From an uncultured Bacteroidota bacterium (GTDB lineage: Bacteria > Bacteroidota > Bacteroidia > UBA7662), in the NCBI GenBank assembly GCA_903856555.1, contig CAIOCC010000137.1, forward strand, positions 1 to 20,786: a DNA stretch of 20,786 nucleotides, written 5' to 3'. Both the position numbers and the translations under genes were made by a program. Under the pieces are notes generated by a model. That model saw nothing but the letters and a program-made list of their open reading frames with translations. It had not been told where the DNA came from and ran no database searches. Shown piece after piece: positions 15,248 to 20,786 of the stretch (positions are counted from its first letter, which is position 1; each line of letters begins with the position of its first letter).

Positions 15248-16114
15248 TCATGGCAGATCAAAGCAAACCTTCTCCCGGAAATCGGGAGAAATCCCATAAG
15301 TTAAGGTGGGGTAATCACTTCGGCCCTTGCTAAATTCCAATTCTAGGCAATGTTTGCCAGGGCTGAGTGCTTGAGGCCACGGCAAATGGAAACGACGATT
15401 GCCTTCAAAATAAAGGGCTATTTCCATTTCTTTCCACGAAGTATCTTGTTCGCTGACGGCAGGCCTATCCTTTCCAATCGAGAGAGTCTTCACGACCGAT
15501 TCCGAGAAGAGACGGTATCGAAGACGGCCCAAATAGGGCGTATGACTGGAACACTGATAATCAAAATTCAGCCGTCCAATTCCGGTATCCGCTTCAAGAG
15601 TCCGGTTAGCGATTTTAAGAGCAGATTCCAGTTTCCCCTGTTGGTAAAATACAGGAAGGAATTGTTCAAACCGAAAAGAAACCTGGGTTCCAACGGAGGT
15701 GGAATCGACCGTTCCCGCATCTGGAACGGCTGTTTGGGAGTTGATTTTTATCCTCGAGAAATAAAGCCCATCTTGAGGGAATAGGTGTTCTTTGAGGAGT
15801 AGTCTCACCATTTGTTGGGATTGGGGTTGCAGGGTAAAGGCGGAGGGATAGGCTTTTATCGAAGGACCCAAACCGTGTGATTTTTCACGGATGGTATCCC
15901 CGTAGATCATCTGTAGAGCTCCCATCGAATCTTGTCCGGGGTAACCAAATTGAAATTGGATCCGAACCTCTTGGGGTTGGCTGCCGGTATTGCCAATGTA
16001 CATGACGCCTTGGCCTCGCCCGTCCAAAAGAAGTCCCGTTGGCGCGATACTAACCTGGGCATGGCAGCAGCGAGACACCAAGTAGAAGAGAAGGATTCCT
16101 ATGCTCTTTTTCAT
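15248..16114 (-). CDS. PapD-like periplasmic fimbrial chaperone
   Basis: Secreted 288-aa protein with a cleavable signal peptide (MKKSIGILLFYLVSRCCHA, cleavage after HA or HAQ). The mature part begins VSIAPTGLLLDGRGQGVMYIGNTGSQPQEVRIQF, the first Ig strand set of PapD-type chaperones, followed by IKAYPSAFTLQPQSQQMVRLLL (87-107), DGLYFSRIKI (115-124) and SFRFEQFLPVFYQQGKL (146-162), the G1-strand region before the second domain. It would bind nascent subunits in the periplasm by donor-strand complementation and hand them to the usher encoded directly downstream. It is longer than classical chaperones (about 230 aa mature) because of extra loops in domain 1. The usual PTR motif Arg, which anchors the subunit C-terminus, is Gly27 here. 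The mature part contains Cys188, Cys256 and Cys284. Confidence 0.8.
   Translation of the reverse strand: MKKSIGILLFYLVSRCCHAQVSIAPTGLLLDGRGQGVMYIGNTGSQPQEVRIQFQFGYPGQDSMGALQMIYGDTIREKSHGLGPSIKAYPSAFTLQPQSQQMVRLLLKEHLFPQDGLYFSRIKINSQTAVPDAGTVDSTSVGTQVSFRFEQFLPVFYQQGKLESALKIANRTLEADTGIGRLNFDYQCSSHTPYLGRLRYRLFSESVVKTLSIGKDRPAVSEQDTSWKEMEIALYFEGNRRFHLPWPQALSPGKHCLELEFSKGRSDYPTLTYGISPDFREKVCFDLP
15270..15290 (-). promoter_or_regulatory. Perfect 8-bp hairpin at the chaperone-usher junction
   Basis: TTCTCCCG (15270-15277) and CGGGAGAA (15283-15290) form an 8-bp stem with a 5-nt loop. It lies inside the last codons of the chaperone gene and about 33 nt upstream of the preferred usher ATG. No T-run follows, so it looks like a stability or translation element rather than a terminator. 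Confidence 0.45.
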
Positions 16115-16150
16115 TTATACGATTTTTTGAAAGAAGATGGAGGTTTTAAA

Positions 16151-16192
16151 CAAAATCAGTCCCCCTCCCCCCAACCGAGGAGGGGGATTTTG
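16151..16192 (-). terminator. Terminator/attenuator-like hairpin between pilin and chaperone genes
   Basis: Six bases after the DUF4402 pilin stop, CCCCCTCC (16161-16168) pairs perfectly with GGAGGGGG (16179-16186). The outer arms CAAAAT (16151-16156) and ATTTTG (16187-16192) also pair, leaving CAGT unpaired on one side. The transcript continues ATTTTGTTTAAAA, a moderately U-rich tail. It fits a partial terminator that makes the pilin message more abundant than chaperone and usher. Confidence 0.6.
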
Positions 16193-16198
16193 AATCGA

Positions 16199-16786
16199 TC
16201 AATTGTACTCAACACGGAAATTGGCAATCCCCGCATAAACGCCCGTTGCTTGGGCGTTCAGATTGGCGGCACTGCCGGCTGTTCCTCCTACTTTTCCTCC
16301 CACATAGAGGTAGTATTTTCCGGCGACCAGCGTAACATCGGCTGTTGCGGCTACGCCCAATCCACCTGTTCCAAGAATGGTGGATCCAGAGGCCAGATCG
16401 CTGCCGTTTCCATTAACCTGTAGGTTATAAATCAATGTATTGGATCCAATCGAGGAGTTAAGAACAATGTTGGCAGGCCATGTTACCTTGACGGATCCGC
16501 TGGTCGATCCCTCCACGGTGAATTTGCCTACCGAAGTGCTAACCCCGGTATTGGTGTGACCGCTACCGGTGGGTGAAAGAAAAACATGGCCCGGTGTGGT
16601 GGCTGAAAGATTGCCGAATTGAACATCGGAGTTGTTGGTTAATTTGAGCTGGGCAAGGATCGTTGCTCCAACATTGAGGTTGGTGTTGATAACGCCTGTG
16701 TTTTGGGCGTATAGGTTGTTGACCGTCAACAGGACAGCGACCATACTCAGGCTCATCAGGATTTGGATTGAAGAAGGCTTTTTCAT
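16199..16786 (-). CDS. DUF4402 domain pilin-like subunit (probable major subunit)
   Basis: Secreted 195-aa protein; the ATG at 16786 gives a clean signal peptide (MKKPSSIQILMSLSMVAVLLTVNNLYAQ), whereas the longer open frame up to 16897 adds a Pro-rich stretch that is not signal-like. The mature part is rich in Gly, Ser, Thr and Asn, has no Cys, and follows the DUF4402 pattern: LTNNSDVQFGNLSATTPGHVFLSPTG, FTVEGSTSGSVKVTWP and the C-terminal YYLYVGGKVGGTAGS...ATGVYAGIANFRVEYN. The C-terminus has a penultimate Tyr and a Gly 14 residues from the end, the classic chaperone-binding pilin motif. A hairpin separates it from the chaperone gene, as expected for the most highly expressed subunit. DUF4402 proteins have no experimentally fixed role; the fimbrial role is inferred from context. 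Confidence 0.82.
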   Translation of the reverse strand: MKKPSSIQILMSLSMVAVLLTVNNLYAQNTGVINTNLNVGATILAQLKLTNNSDVQFGNLSATTPGHVFLSPTGSGHTNTGVSTSVGKFTVEGSTSGSVKVTWPANIVLNSSIGSNTLIYNLQVNGNGSDLASGSTILGTGGLGVAATADVTLVAGKYYLYVGGKVGGTAGSAANLNAQATGVYAGIANFRVEYN

Positions 16787-16887
16787 TTTTTTGGTTTGGT
16801 TTTTAGGGTGGTTGTATAGGAGAGGGATGGTTGGGTCTTGGCAGATAGGATGGCCTTTGATGGGTGGCGGTGGAAGGTTCGTTTTGA

Positions 16888-17442
16888 TTAGTACCATACT
16901 TGGATATTCATGGGGTTGGTGTAGAAACCGGGTGTAACAAATCCTACGGGACCCAACCGGCCGTACACATACAAATACGCTTTGACTCTGTCATCAATCG
17001 GTTCCGGATTACCGGGGATGGGCTGATAATCGTTCATTTCAAACTGAAATTGATTTTGATTTACGTCCAACGGTATAGCTAGTCTTCTAGCCATTCGCTC
17101 GTCGTTGATCCCTGCATTGCAAAAGGCCGCCTCCCACGCAAATGGAATGGATTCAGCGGGCGATACGGCATGGTTCCATATCTGTTGGACGGATTGAATT
17201 TGAACCATGAGCGGCGTTCTTGGGGGAGCTGCAATCTCCAGAACCAGGGTTCTTGGGTCCAGAATTTGGATGCTGTACGATTGTTGGTTACCGCTTACAA
17301 TGGGCTGGCCAGGTTGGTCAAAAATCAAACCACGGTAGGCGTTCATTAAGCGGGTCTGCACCGACCCACCTTGGGCATGCAGATCGCGGTGGCTCAGAAA
17401 GACGGCCAACCAAGTAACCAATAGGAATGCAGGGTTCTTCAT
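16888..17442 (-). CDS. Secreted DUF4402-like fimbrial subunit (probable minor subunit)
   Basis: 184-aa exported protein. The ATG at 17442 overlaps the stop of the preceding gene as ATGA and starts a signal peptide (MKNPAFLLVTWLAVFLSHRDLHAQ), so it is preferred over the longer frame to 17526. The C-terminus AYLYVYGRLGPVGFVTPGFYTNPMNIQVWY lines up with YYLYVGGKVGG...GVYAGIANFRVEY of the next protein: both have Gly-x-Tyr, then a strand ending in Val-x-Tyr at identical spacing. The middle (LVLEIAAPPRTPLMVQIQSVQQIW) resembles the DUF4402 core strands, with an added loop carrying the single mature Cys. It is probably a second, less abundant subunit such as a tip or adaptor; the family assignment is by my own alignment and needs a profile search. 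Confidence 0.65.
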   Translation of the reverse strand: MKNPAFLLVTWLAVFLSHRDLHAQGGSVQTRLMNAYRGLIFDQPGQPIVSGNQQSYSIQILDPRTLVLEIAAPPRTPLMVQIQSVQQIWNHAVSPAESIPFAWEAAFCNAGINDERMARRLAIPLDVNQNQFQFEMNDYQPIPGNPEPIDDRVKAYLYVYGRLGPVGFVTPGFYTNPMNIQVWY

Positions 17443-17801
17443 TCGATTTCCATTTGAATCGTAACATTCACGGGATTTCGGATCAACGAATCCATGGAAG
17501 GTAATTCCAATATGTTGTGCCAGCAATTAGGACGAAGGCTCAAAGCCTTGGTTTTGGAATCCGATTTGGCCCCCCATAGAAGGGTTATGTTTGCCTCACC
17601 GCCAAAGTATCCGATCCGTCCTTGGCCGGGGACTTCATCTCTCCGCGGTAATTCGCGGACCCAATAAAATTGGCGCAGGGATCGAACTTGGGCCGAAACG
17701 TTCAGAGTTCCCTGTACGCCGTTCGACGGGGATTGGGCCCCTAGGGGATTCCCGATTTGGGCAAAGGAAAGGGCACCGTAACAAAGGAGCAGGGTTCTCA
17801 T
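17439..17801 (-). CDS. Small secreted protein, first gene of the fimbrial cluster
   Basis: 120-aa protein with a signal peptide (MRTLLLCYGALSFAQIGNPLGAQ). I do not recognise the family. The mature part has the segments GVQGTLNVSAQVRSLRQFYWV, RIGYFGGEANITLLWGAKS and a C-terminal alternating strand PVNVTIQMEIE, which look like beta-strands of a short pilin-like or Ig-like domain; one mature Cys is present. It lacks the C-terminal Gly...Tyr motif seen in the two following subunits. The stop overlaps the next start (ATGA), so it is translationally coupled to the second subunit. Its ATG lies only 9 bp after a terminator-like hairpin with a T6 run. By position it could be a tip, cap or anchor component of the fibre. 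Confidence 0.62.
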   Translation of the reverse strand: MRTLLLCYGALSFAQIGNPLGAQSPSNGVQGTLNVSAQVRSLRQFYWVRELPRRDEVPGQGRIGYFGGEANITLLWGAKSDSKTKALSLRPNCWHNILELPSMDSLIRNPVNVTIQMEIE

Positions 17802-17810
17802 GGCCCCTGC

Positions 17811-17834
17811 AAAAAAGCAGGTTTTCGAACCTGC
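17811..17834 (-). terminator. Rho-independent terminator after gpx, in the fimbrial leader
   Basis: On the minus strand GCAGGTT (17834-17828), loop CGAA, AACCTGC (17823-17817), then TTTTTT (17816-17811): a 7-bp perfect stem with a T6 tail, the classic intrinsic terminator form. It follows the peroxidase stop by about 24 bp and ends 9 bp before the ATG of the fimbrial cluster. Confidence 0.82.
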
Positions 17835-17858
17835 AGTCGGTATTAAACGTTTATCCCC

Positions 17859-18491
17859 TTAGGGTAGCTGCTTGGTGATTTGGGCATCCATCGGCGAAAC
17901 CGATGAAGGGTAGGTTGCGATCCATTGACCCTCTCCGTTTACCAAAAATTTGGTAAAATTCCAGCGCACCACCGCGTCCGATAAGCCGTTGAGGGACTTA
18001 CTCATAAGCCAGCGATACACCGGATGCCGATTTTCGCCTTGGATGCTGACCTTGGATGCCATCAGGAAATCAACACCGTAATTCTTGGAACAAAAACCTT
18101 CAATCGCTTTTTCATCCCCGGGTTCTTGGCCTCCAAAATCATTGCAGGGAAATCCAATCACCGTGATTTTGGAACCGTATTGTTGGTGTAGCGCCTGCAG
18201 GTCTTTGTATTGCGGCGTGTATCCGCATTCCGACGCGGTGTTAACGATCAAAACATGCCGACCCTTGAATTCCGACATACTGCGAGACTTGCCGTGAATG
18301 TCCACAAAGGTTAGGTCGTGGAATCGAAGGTCGGATAATCCGGAATCTAGGGGTTGTTCGGCTGAATGCATGGTGTTTTGAGGGGCTTGTTGGGAAGCGG
18401 TATTGGACAAGGTAGGGTCCGTCGGATCGGCGGGGGAGGCGCAGGCCAACGTGATGCCCAGGAAGGTTGCCCCAAGGAATTTTGGTAACAT
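17859..18491 (-). CDS. Glutathione peroxidase family lipoprotein (Cys-type, probably thioredoxin-dependent)
   Basis: Thiol peroxidase reducing H2O2 and organic hydroperoxides; 210 aa. The N-terminus MLPKFLGATFLGITLAC is a lipoprotein signal (lipobox ending at Cys17), followed by a Pro/Ser/Thr/Gln-rich spacer to about residue 50, so it should be anchored in the cell envelope. The core has the peroxidatic Cys89 in NTASECGYTPQY, Gln122 in GFPCNDFGGQEPG, and Trp177-Asn178 in WNFTKFLV, the catalytic tetrad. Cys134 in EGFCSKNYGV sits where thioredoxin-dependent GPXs carry their resolving Cys. The gene starts 9 bp after the menB stop, so it is likely co-transcribed with menaquinone genes. An intrinsic terminator follows it. 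Confidence 0.92.
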   Translation of the reverse strand: MLPKFLGATFLGITLACASPADPTDPTLSNTASQQAPQNTMHSAEQPLDSGLSDLRFHDLTFVDIHGKSRSMSEFKGRHVLIVNTASECGYTPQYKDLQALHQQYGSKITVIGFPCNDFGGQEPGDEKAIEGFCSKNYGVDFLMASKVSIQGENRHPVYRWLMSKSLNGLSDAVVRWNFTKFLVNGEGQWIATYPSSVSPMDAQITKQLP

Positions 18492-18500
18492 GAGATGAAT

Positions 18501-19328
18501 TTAAGGGAATTTGGGGAAAGAATCAAAGTTGGGATCGCGTTTTTCGATAAAGGCATTTTTGCCTTCCTTGGCTTCGTCGCTCAGGTAGTAGAGAAGGGTG
18601 GCATTCCCGGCCAGTTCTTGAATACCGGCCTGTCCATCCAATTCGGCATTGAAGGAGGCTTTGAGCATACGCAGGGCGATGGGGCTTTTGGTCAGGATTT
18701 TGCGGGTCCATTCCATGGTGGTCTCTTCAAGACTTTCGAGGGGGACTACTTTGTTGACCAAGCCCATTTCCAAGGCTTCGGCTGCATTGTATTGATCGCA
18801 GAGGTACCAAATTTCACGGGCCTTTTTTTGCCCGACAATGCGGGCCAAATAGGAGGCTCCAAATCCTCCGTCGAAGCTGCCCACCTTGGGGCCGGTTTGA
18901 CCAAATCGAGCGTTTTCGGCCGCAATCGTCAAATCGCAAACAACATGCAGAACATGGCCCCCGCCAATGGCCCAACCCGCTACCATCGCAATCACCGGTT
19001 TGGGGATGCGACGAATTTGCATTTGCAAATCCAAAACATTGAGTCTGGGCACTTGGTCTTTGCCAACGTAGCCACCGTGACCGCGCACGCTTTGGTCTCC
19101 TCCGCTGCAAAAGGCCTTGCCCCCCTCTCCCGTCAGAATGACCACGCCAATACGGGCGTCTTGCCGGCACATTTCCATGGCTTGCGACATTTCCTGAACG
19201 GTGAGCGGCGTGAAGGCATTGTGTTTGTCAGGGCGGTTAATCGAAATTTTGCCGACCCCTTCGCAGAATTCAAATTTGATTTCTTCAAAGGCGGCCAGGG
19301 GCGTCCAAGAGTAGGTGCGTTGGTTCAT
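18501..19328 (-). CDS. menB: 1,4-dihydroxy-2-naphthoyl-CoA synthase MenB
   Basis: Crotonase-fold enzyme that cyclises o-succinylbenzoyl-CoA to DHNA-CoA in menaquinone synthesis; 275 aa. It shows [17 protein letters not shown] (oxyanion hole and CoA side), [50 protein letters not shown] (given here as its landmarks GGGH, QTGPKVG and SFDGGFG) and the C-terminal [11 protein letters not shown] tail that completes the neighbouring active site. The QTG motif indicates the bicarbonate-dependent type I enzyme, as in E. coli. The start ATG gives the normal family length. It lies 60 bp downstream of menD and 9 bp upstream of the peroxidase lipoprotein gene, in one likely operon. Confidence 0.96.
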   Translation of the reverse strand: MNQRTYSWTPLAAFEEIKFEFCEGVGKISINRPDKHNAFTPLTVQEMSQAMEMCRQDARIGVVILTGEGGKAFCSGGDQSVRGHGGYVGKDQVPRLNVLDLQMQIRRIPKPVIAMVAGWAIGGGHVLHVVCDLTIAAENARFGQTGPKVGSFDGGFGASYLARIVGQKKAREIWYLCDQYNAAEALEMGLVNKVVPLESLEETTMEWTRKILTKSPIALRMLKASFNAELDGQAGIQELAGNATLLYYLSDEAKEGKNAFIEKRDPNFDSFPKFP

Positions 19329-19335
19329 GGTTTGG

Positions 19336-19366
19336 TGAAAGGATGGTTGAAAGGGTCTTTGAAAGG
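19336..19366. repeat. Three 12-bp spaced repeats in the menD-menB gap
   Basis: The heptamer TGAAAGG occurs at 19336-19342, 19348-19354 and 19360-19366 on the plus strand, exactly 12 bp apart (CCTTTCA on the coding strand), immediately upstream of the menB ATG. No hairpin or promoter box was recognised in this 60-bp gap. Confidence 0.65.
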
Positions 19367-19388
19367 TTTCAAGGTCAGTTCTGCAAGT

Positions 19389-20786
19389 TTAAGGCTGGTT
19401 GGGCCGCAGCTGCCTCTCCGCCTCTCGGTTGGCTTCTACCAACGTAGAAACCTCCAAGACGGCGGATTGTTCTTGGGCCTTCAGCCAGGCCAAGCCGGCT
19501 TCCCAGCTTTCTTTGGAATCTACGCGACGCCAAGGGAGCCCATAGCCGGCGCACCAAGATTCCCAATGAATGGGCCTGGGGGTAGCAAACAAGGTTTCGC
19601 ACTCGGCCTGCGTTGAGGAACCGGGGATTTGTCGAAAAATATCGCCGCCTTGGTTGTTAAAGAGGACCACCCGAAGCAAAGGCCGGGGCTCCACCAACCA
19701 AGCACCGGCATCGTAAGCCGTCGCCAGATCCCCGTTCAAAAGCCAGACCTCCCCGGAACCCTTGGAACCCAATGCATCCCCCAGGGCTGTTGATACATTG
19801 CCCTCGATACCGCTGGTTCCCCGGTTGCAATGAACGAAGGCAGGAGCTTTGGTGGTCGATGGCAAAGCCAAAAACTTTCGGACCAAACTGGAATTTCCCA
19901 AATGAACACGGGCGCCCTGCAGGTGGGGTCTCAAAGCGTTCATGGCCCAGGAATCCGAGTAGGGAATGTCCTTGTATTTTTCTTGGATTTGTTGTTCCAA
20001 CAATAGATGTTTCGATAGATCATTCATCCCATAATCACCTGCTATAGAGTCGTAGGAAAATGGGGGGATCAGCTCAAGAAGAGATTGGAGGGCTTGCAAG
20101 GGTTCCGATGCCCAAACCCCGTCCAAACGCTGGTAGGTATCGATGGCTTCGCCTCTAGGGTCGATTCGCCAATGCAAGAGGCGGGGATTCTGGGCCAGGC
20201 AACGCCCCAATGCTTTGGAAACCAGGGGCCCACCCCATGAAATCAAGAGATCCGGGGGTTCCGGCAGGGCATGATTCCATGCCATTTCGTTGATACGACG
20301 ACCGCTGCGAAGGTTGGAAAGGTCTTCGCGCCAAAGTTGGCATGCGGGGCTTTGTTCCAATAGCTGTTCGAGAACGCGGTCCAACTCGGAATCGGGTGCG
20401 CCCATTCCCGCCAAAAGCCAAATTTTTTGGCGCTGAACCAAGGCGCTATTCCAGGCCTCCTTGAGCTCGTTGGGAAGATTCGGGAACTCGGTTGGGATGT
20501 TCAAAAATTCCTGCGATGAAAGATCGCTTTCAAAAGCCTGCTTTGGCAAAGGGTCGGGTACGTCGTAAAGCGGTTCCTGCAATGGAACATTGATATGGAC
20601 CGGGCCCTTTTGGGAACAGGCCGTTTGGAGGATGGCTTGGAGGGCATGGTAGGATTCCTGAAGAGCCTCCGTCGAGTCAATCTGGTTTACCCAGCAGAGC
20701 GAAGCCTGAACATGCTCTCCAAAAACTCCGTTTTGATGGATGACTTGCCCCCTTTGGTGGCCCACAGAACCCAGGGGTCGGTCTGC
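19389..20786 (-). CDS. menD: SEPHCHC synthase MenD, C-terminal part (5' end outside window)
   Basis: Thiamine-diphosphate enzyme joining isochorismate and 2-oxoglutarate to form SEPHCHC in menaquinone synthesis. About 465 residues are visible and the frame is open to the window edge. The first visible residues ADRPLGSVGHQRGQVIHQNGVFGEHV match the MenD 'TADRP...' region, so roughly the first 100 residues, including the catalytic Glu of the PYR domain, lie outside. The GTG at 20765 is internal. Further landmarks: NRGTSGIEGNVSTALGDALG, LLNGDLATAYDAGAWL (the ThDP/Mg GD motif), and LLRVVLFNNQGGDIFRQIPG (NNxGGxIF, MenD signature). It is followed after 60 bp by menB. Length and motifs are normal for a functional enzyme. 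Confidence 0.93.
   Translation of the reverse strand, partial: ADRPLGSVGHQRGQVIHQNGVFGEHVQASLCWVNQIDSTEALQESYHALQAILQTACSQKGPVHINVPLQEPLYDVPDPLPKQAFESDLSSQEFLNIPTEFPNLPNELKEAWNSALVQRQKIWLLAGMGAPDSELDRVLEQLLEQSPACQLWREDLSNLRSGRRINEMAWNHALPEPPDLLISWGGPLVSKALGRCLAQNPRLLHWRIDPRGEAIDTYQRLDGVWASEPLQALQSLLELIPPFSYDSIAGDYGMNDLSKHLLLEQQIQEKYKDIPYSDSWAMNALRPHLQGARVHLGNSSLVRKFLALPSTTKAPAFVHCNRGTSGIEGNVSTALGDALGSKGSGEVWLLNGDLATAYDAGAWLVEPRPLLRVVLFNNQGGDIFRQIPGSSTQAECETLFATPRPIHWESWCAGYGLPWRRVDSKESWEAGLAWLKAQEQSAVLEVSTLVEANREAERQLRPNQP

Noticed and set aside
15238..15297. Upstream ATG of the usher-like gene
   Set aside because: It would overlap the chaperone's last codons by 50 bp; ATG at 15237 lies 10 bp after the chaperone stop. 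Not fully excluded.
16787..16897. N-terminal extension of the DUF4402 pilin gene
   Set aside because: Pro-rich and not signal-like; the ATG at 16786 begins a standard signal peptide. The stretch reads as a 101-bp non-coding gap with no recognised promoter.
17443..17526. N-terminal extension of the 184-aa secreted subunit
   Set aside because: Lies within the preceding gene; the ATG at 17442 begins a signal peptide and gives an ATGA overlap.
18495..19616. Long open frame (373 codons) on the plus strand opposite menB and the end of menD
   Set aside because: It is antisense to clearly conserved MenB and MenD motifs and shows no recognisable domain; a shadow of codon bias.
1..20786. tRNA/rRNA genes, insertion sequences or integrase genes
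   Set aside because: None could be recognised by eye; every gap is under about 110 bp.

Overview
The window is a gene-dense piece of a bacterial chromosome, most likely from a member of the Bacteroidota. Four things point there: the perfect TAnnTTTG (-7 type) promoter boxes in the divergent intergenic regions, the lack of obvious Shine-Dalgarno sequences, the NrnA-FKBP lipoprotein gene pair and NFPY-type RsmA, and the menaquinone genes. I cannot place it below phylum. No rRNA, tRNA, CRISPR array, transposase or phage gene was seen. The longest non-coding gap is about 110 bp.

Layout, left to right. (1) The 3' part of a RecD-like helicase gene (+), convergent with a minus-strand block read fkbM-type methyltransferase -> ABC ATPase -> ABC permease -> Ppx/GppA phosphatase. 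(2) A divergent promoter region at 5351-5421, then a plus-strand pair: NrnA-type DHH phosphoesterase and an FKBP-like lipoprotein (ATGA overlap). (3) Minus-strand genes: rsmA -> 2-hydroxyacid dehydrogenase (3 bp apart) and DUF1801 protein -> AlkB-type membrane hydroxylase. (4) A plus-strand purK-purE pair for the AIR to CAIR steps of purine synthesis. (5) A minus-strand block menD (cut by the window end) -> menB -> thioredoxin-type glutathione peroxidase lipoprotein. (6) Between the peroxidase and purE, a five-gene secreted-fibre cluster.

The most interesting part is that five-gene cluster (17801 down to 15237). In transcription order it encodes a small secreted protein (120 aa), a secreted subunit with a DUF4402-like C-terminus (184 aa), a clear DUF4402 pilin-like subunit (195 aa), a PapD-like periplasmic chaperone (288 aa) and a large usher-like outer-membrane protein (about 878 aa). 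This reads as a compact, divergent chaperone-usher-type fimbrial system. The chaperone has Gly where the usual Pro-Thr-Arg subunit anchor has Arg. The usher ends in extra Ig/CnaB-like modules. The two longer subunits share a C-terminal Gly...Tyr pattern like the chaperone-recognition motif of classical pilins. Hairpins lie just before the first gene, between the pilin and the chaperone, and at the chaperone-usher junction, which suggests graded expression.

A second theme is short in-frame tandem or low-complexity repeats in ordinary proteins: GDT repeats in RsmA, Pro/Ser/Thr-rich linkers in both ABC subunits, and a 15-bp repeat with an internal TAG at the end of the dehydrogenase gene.
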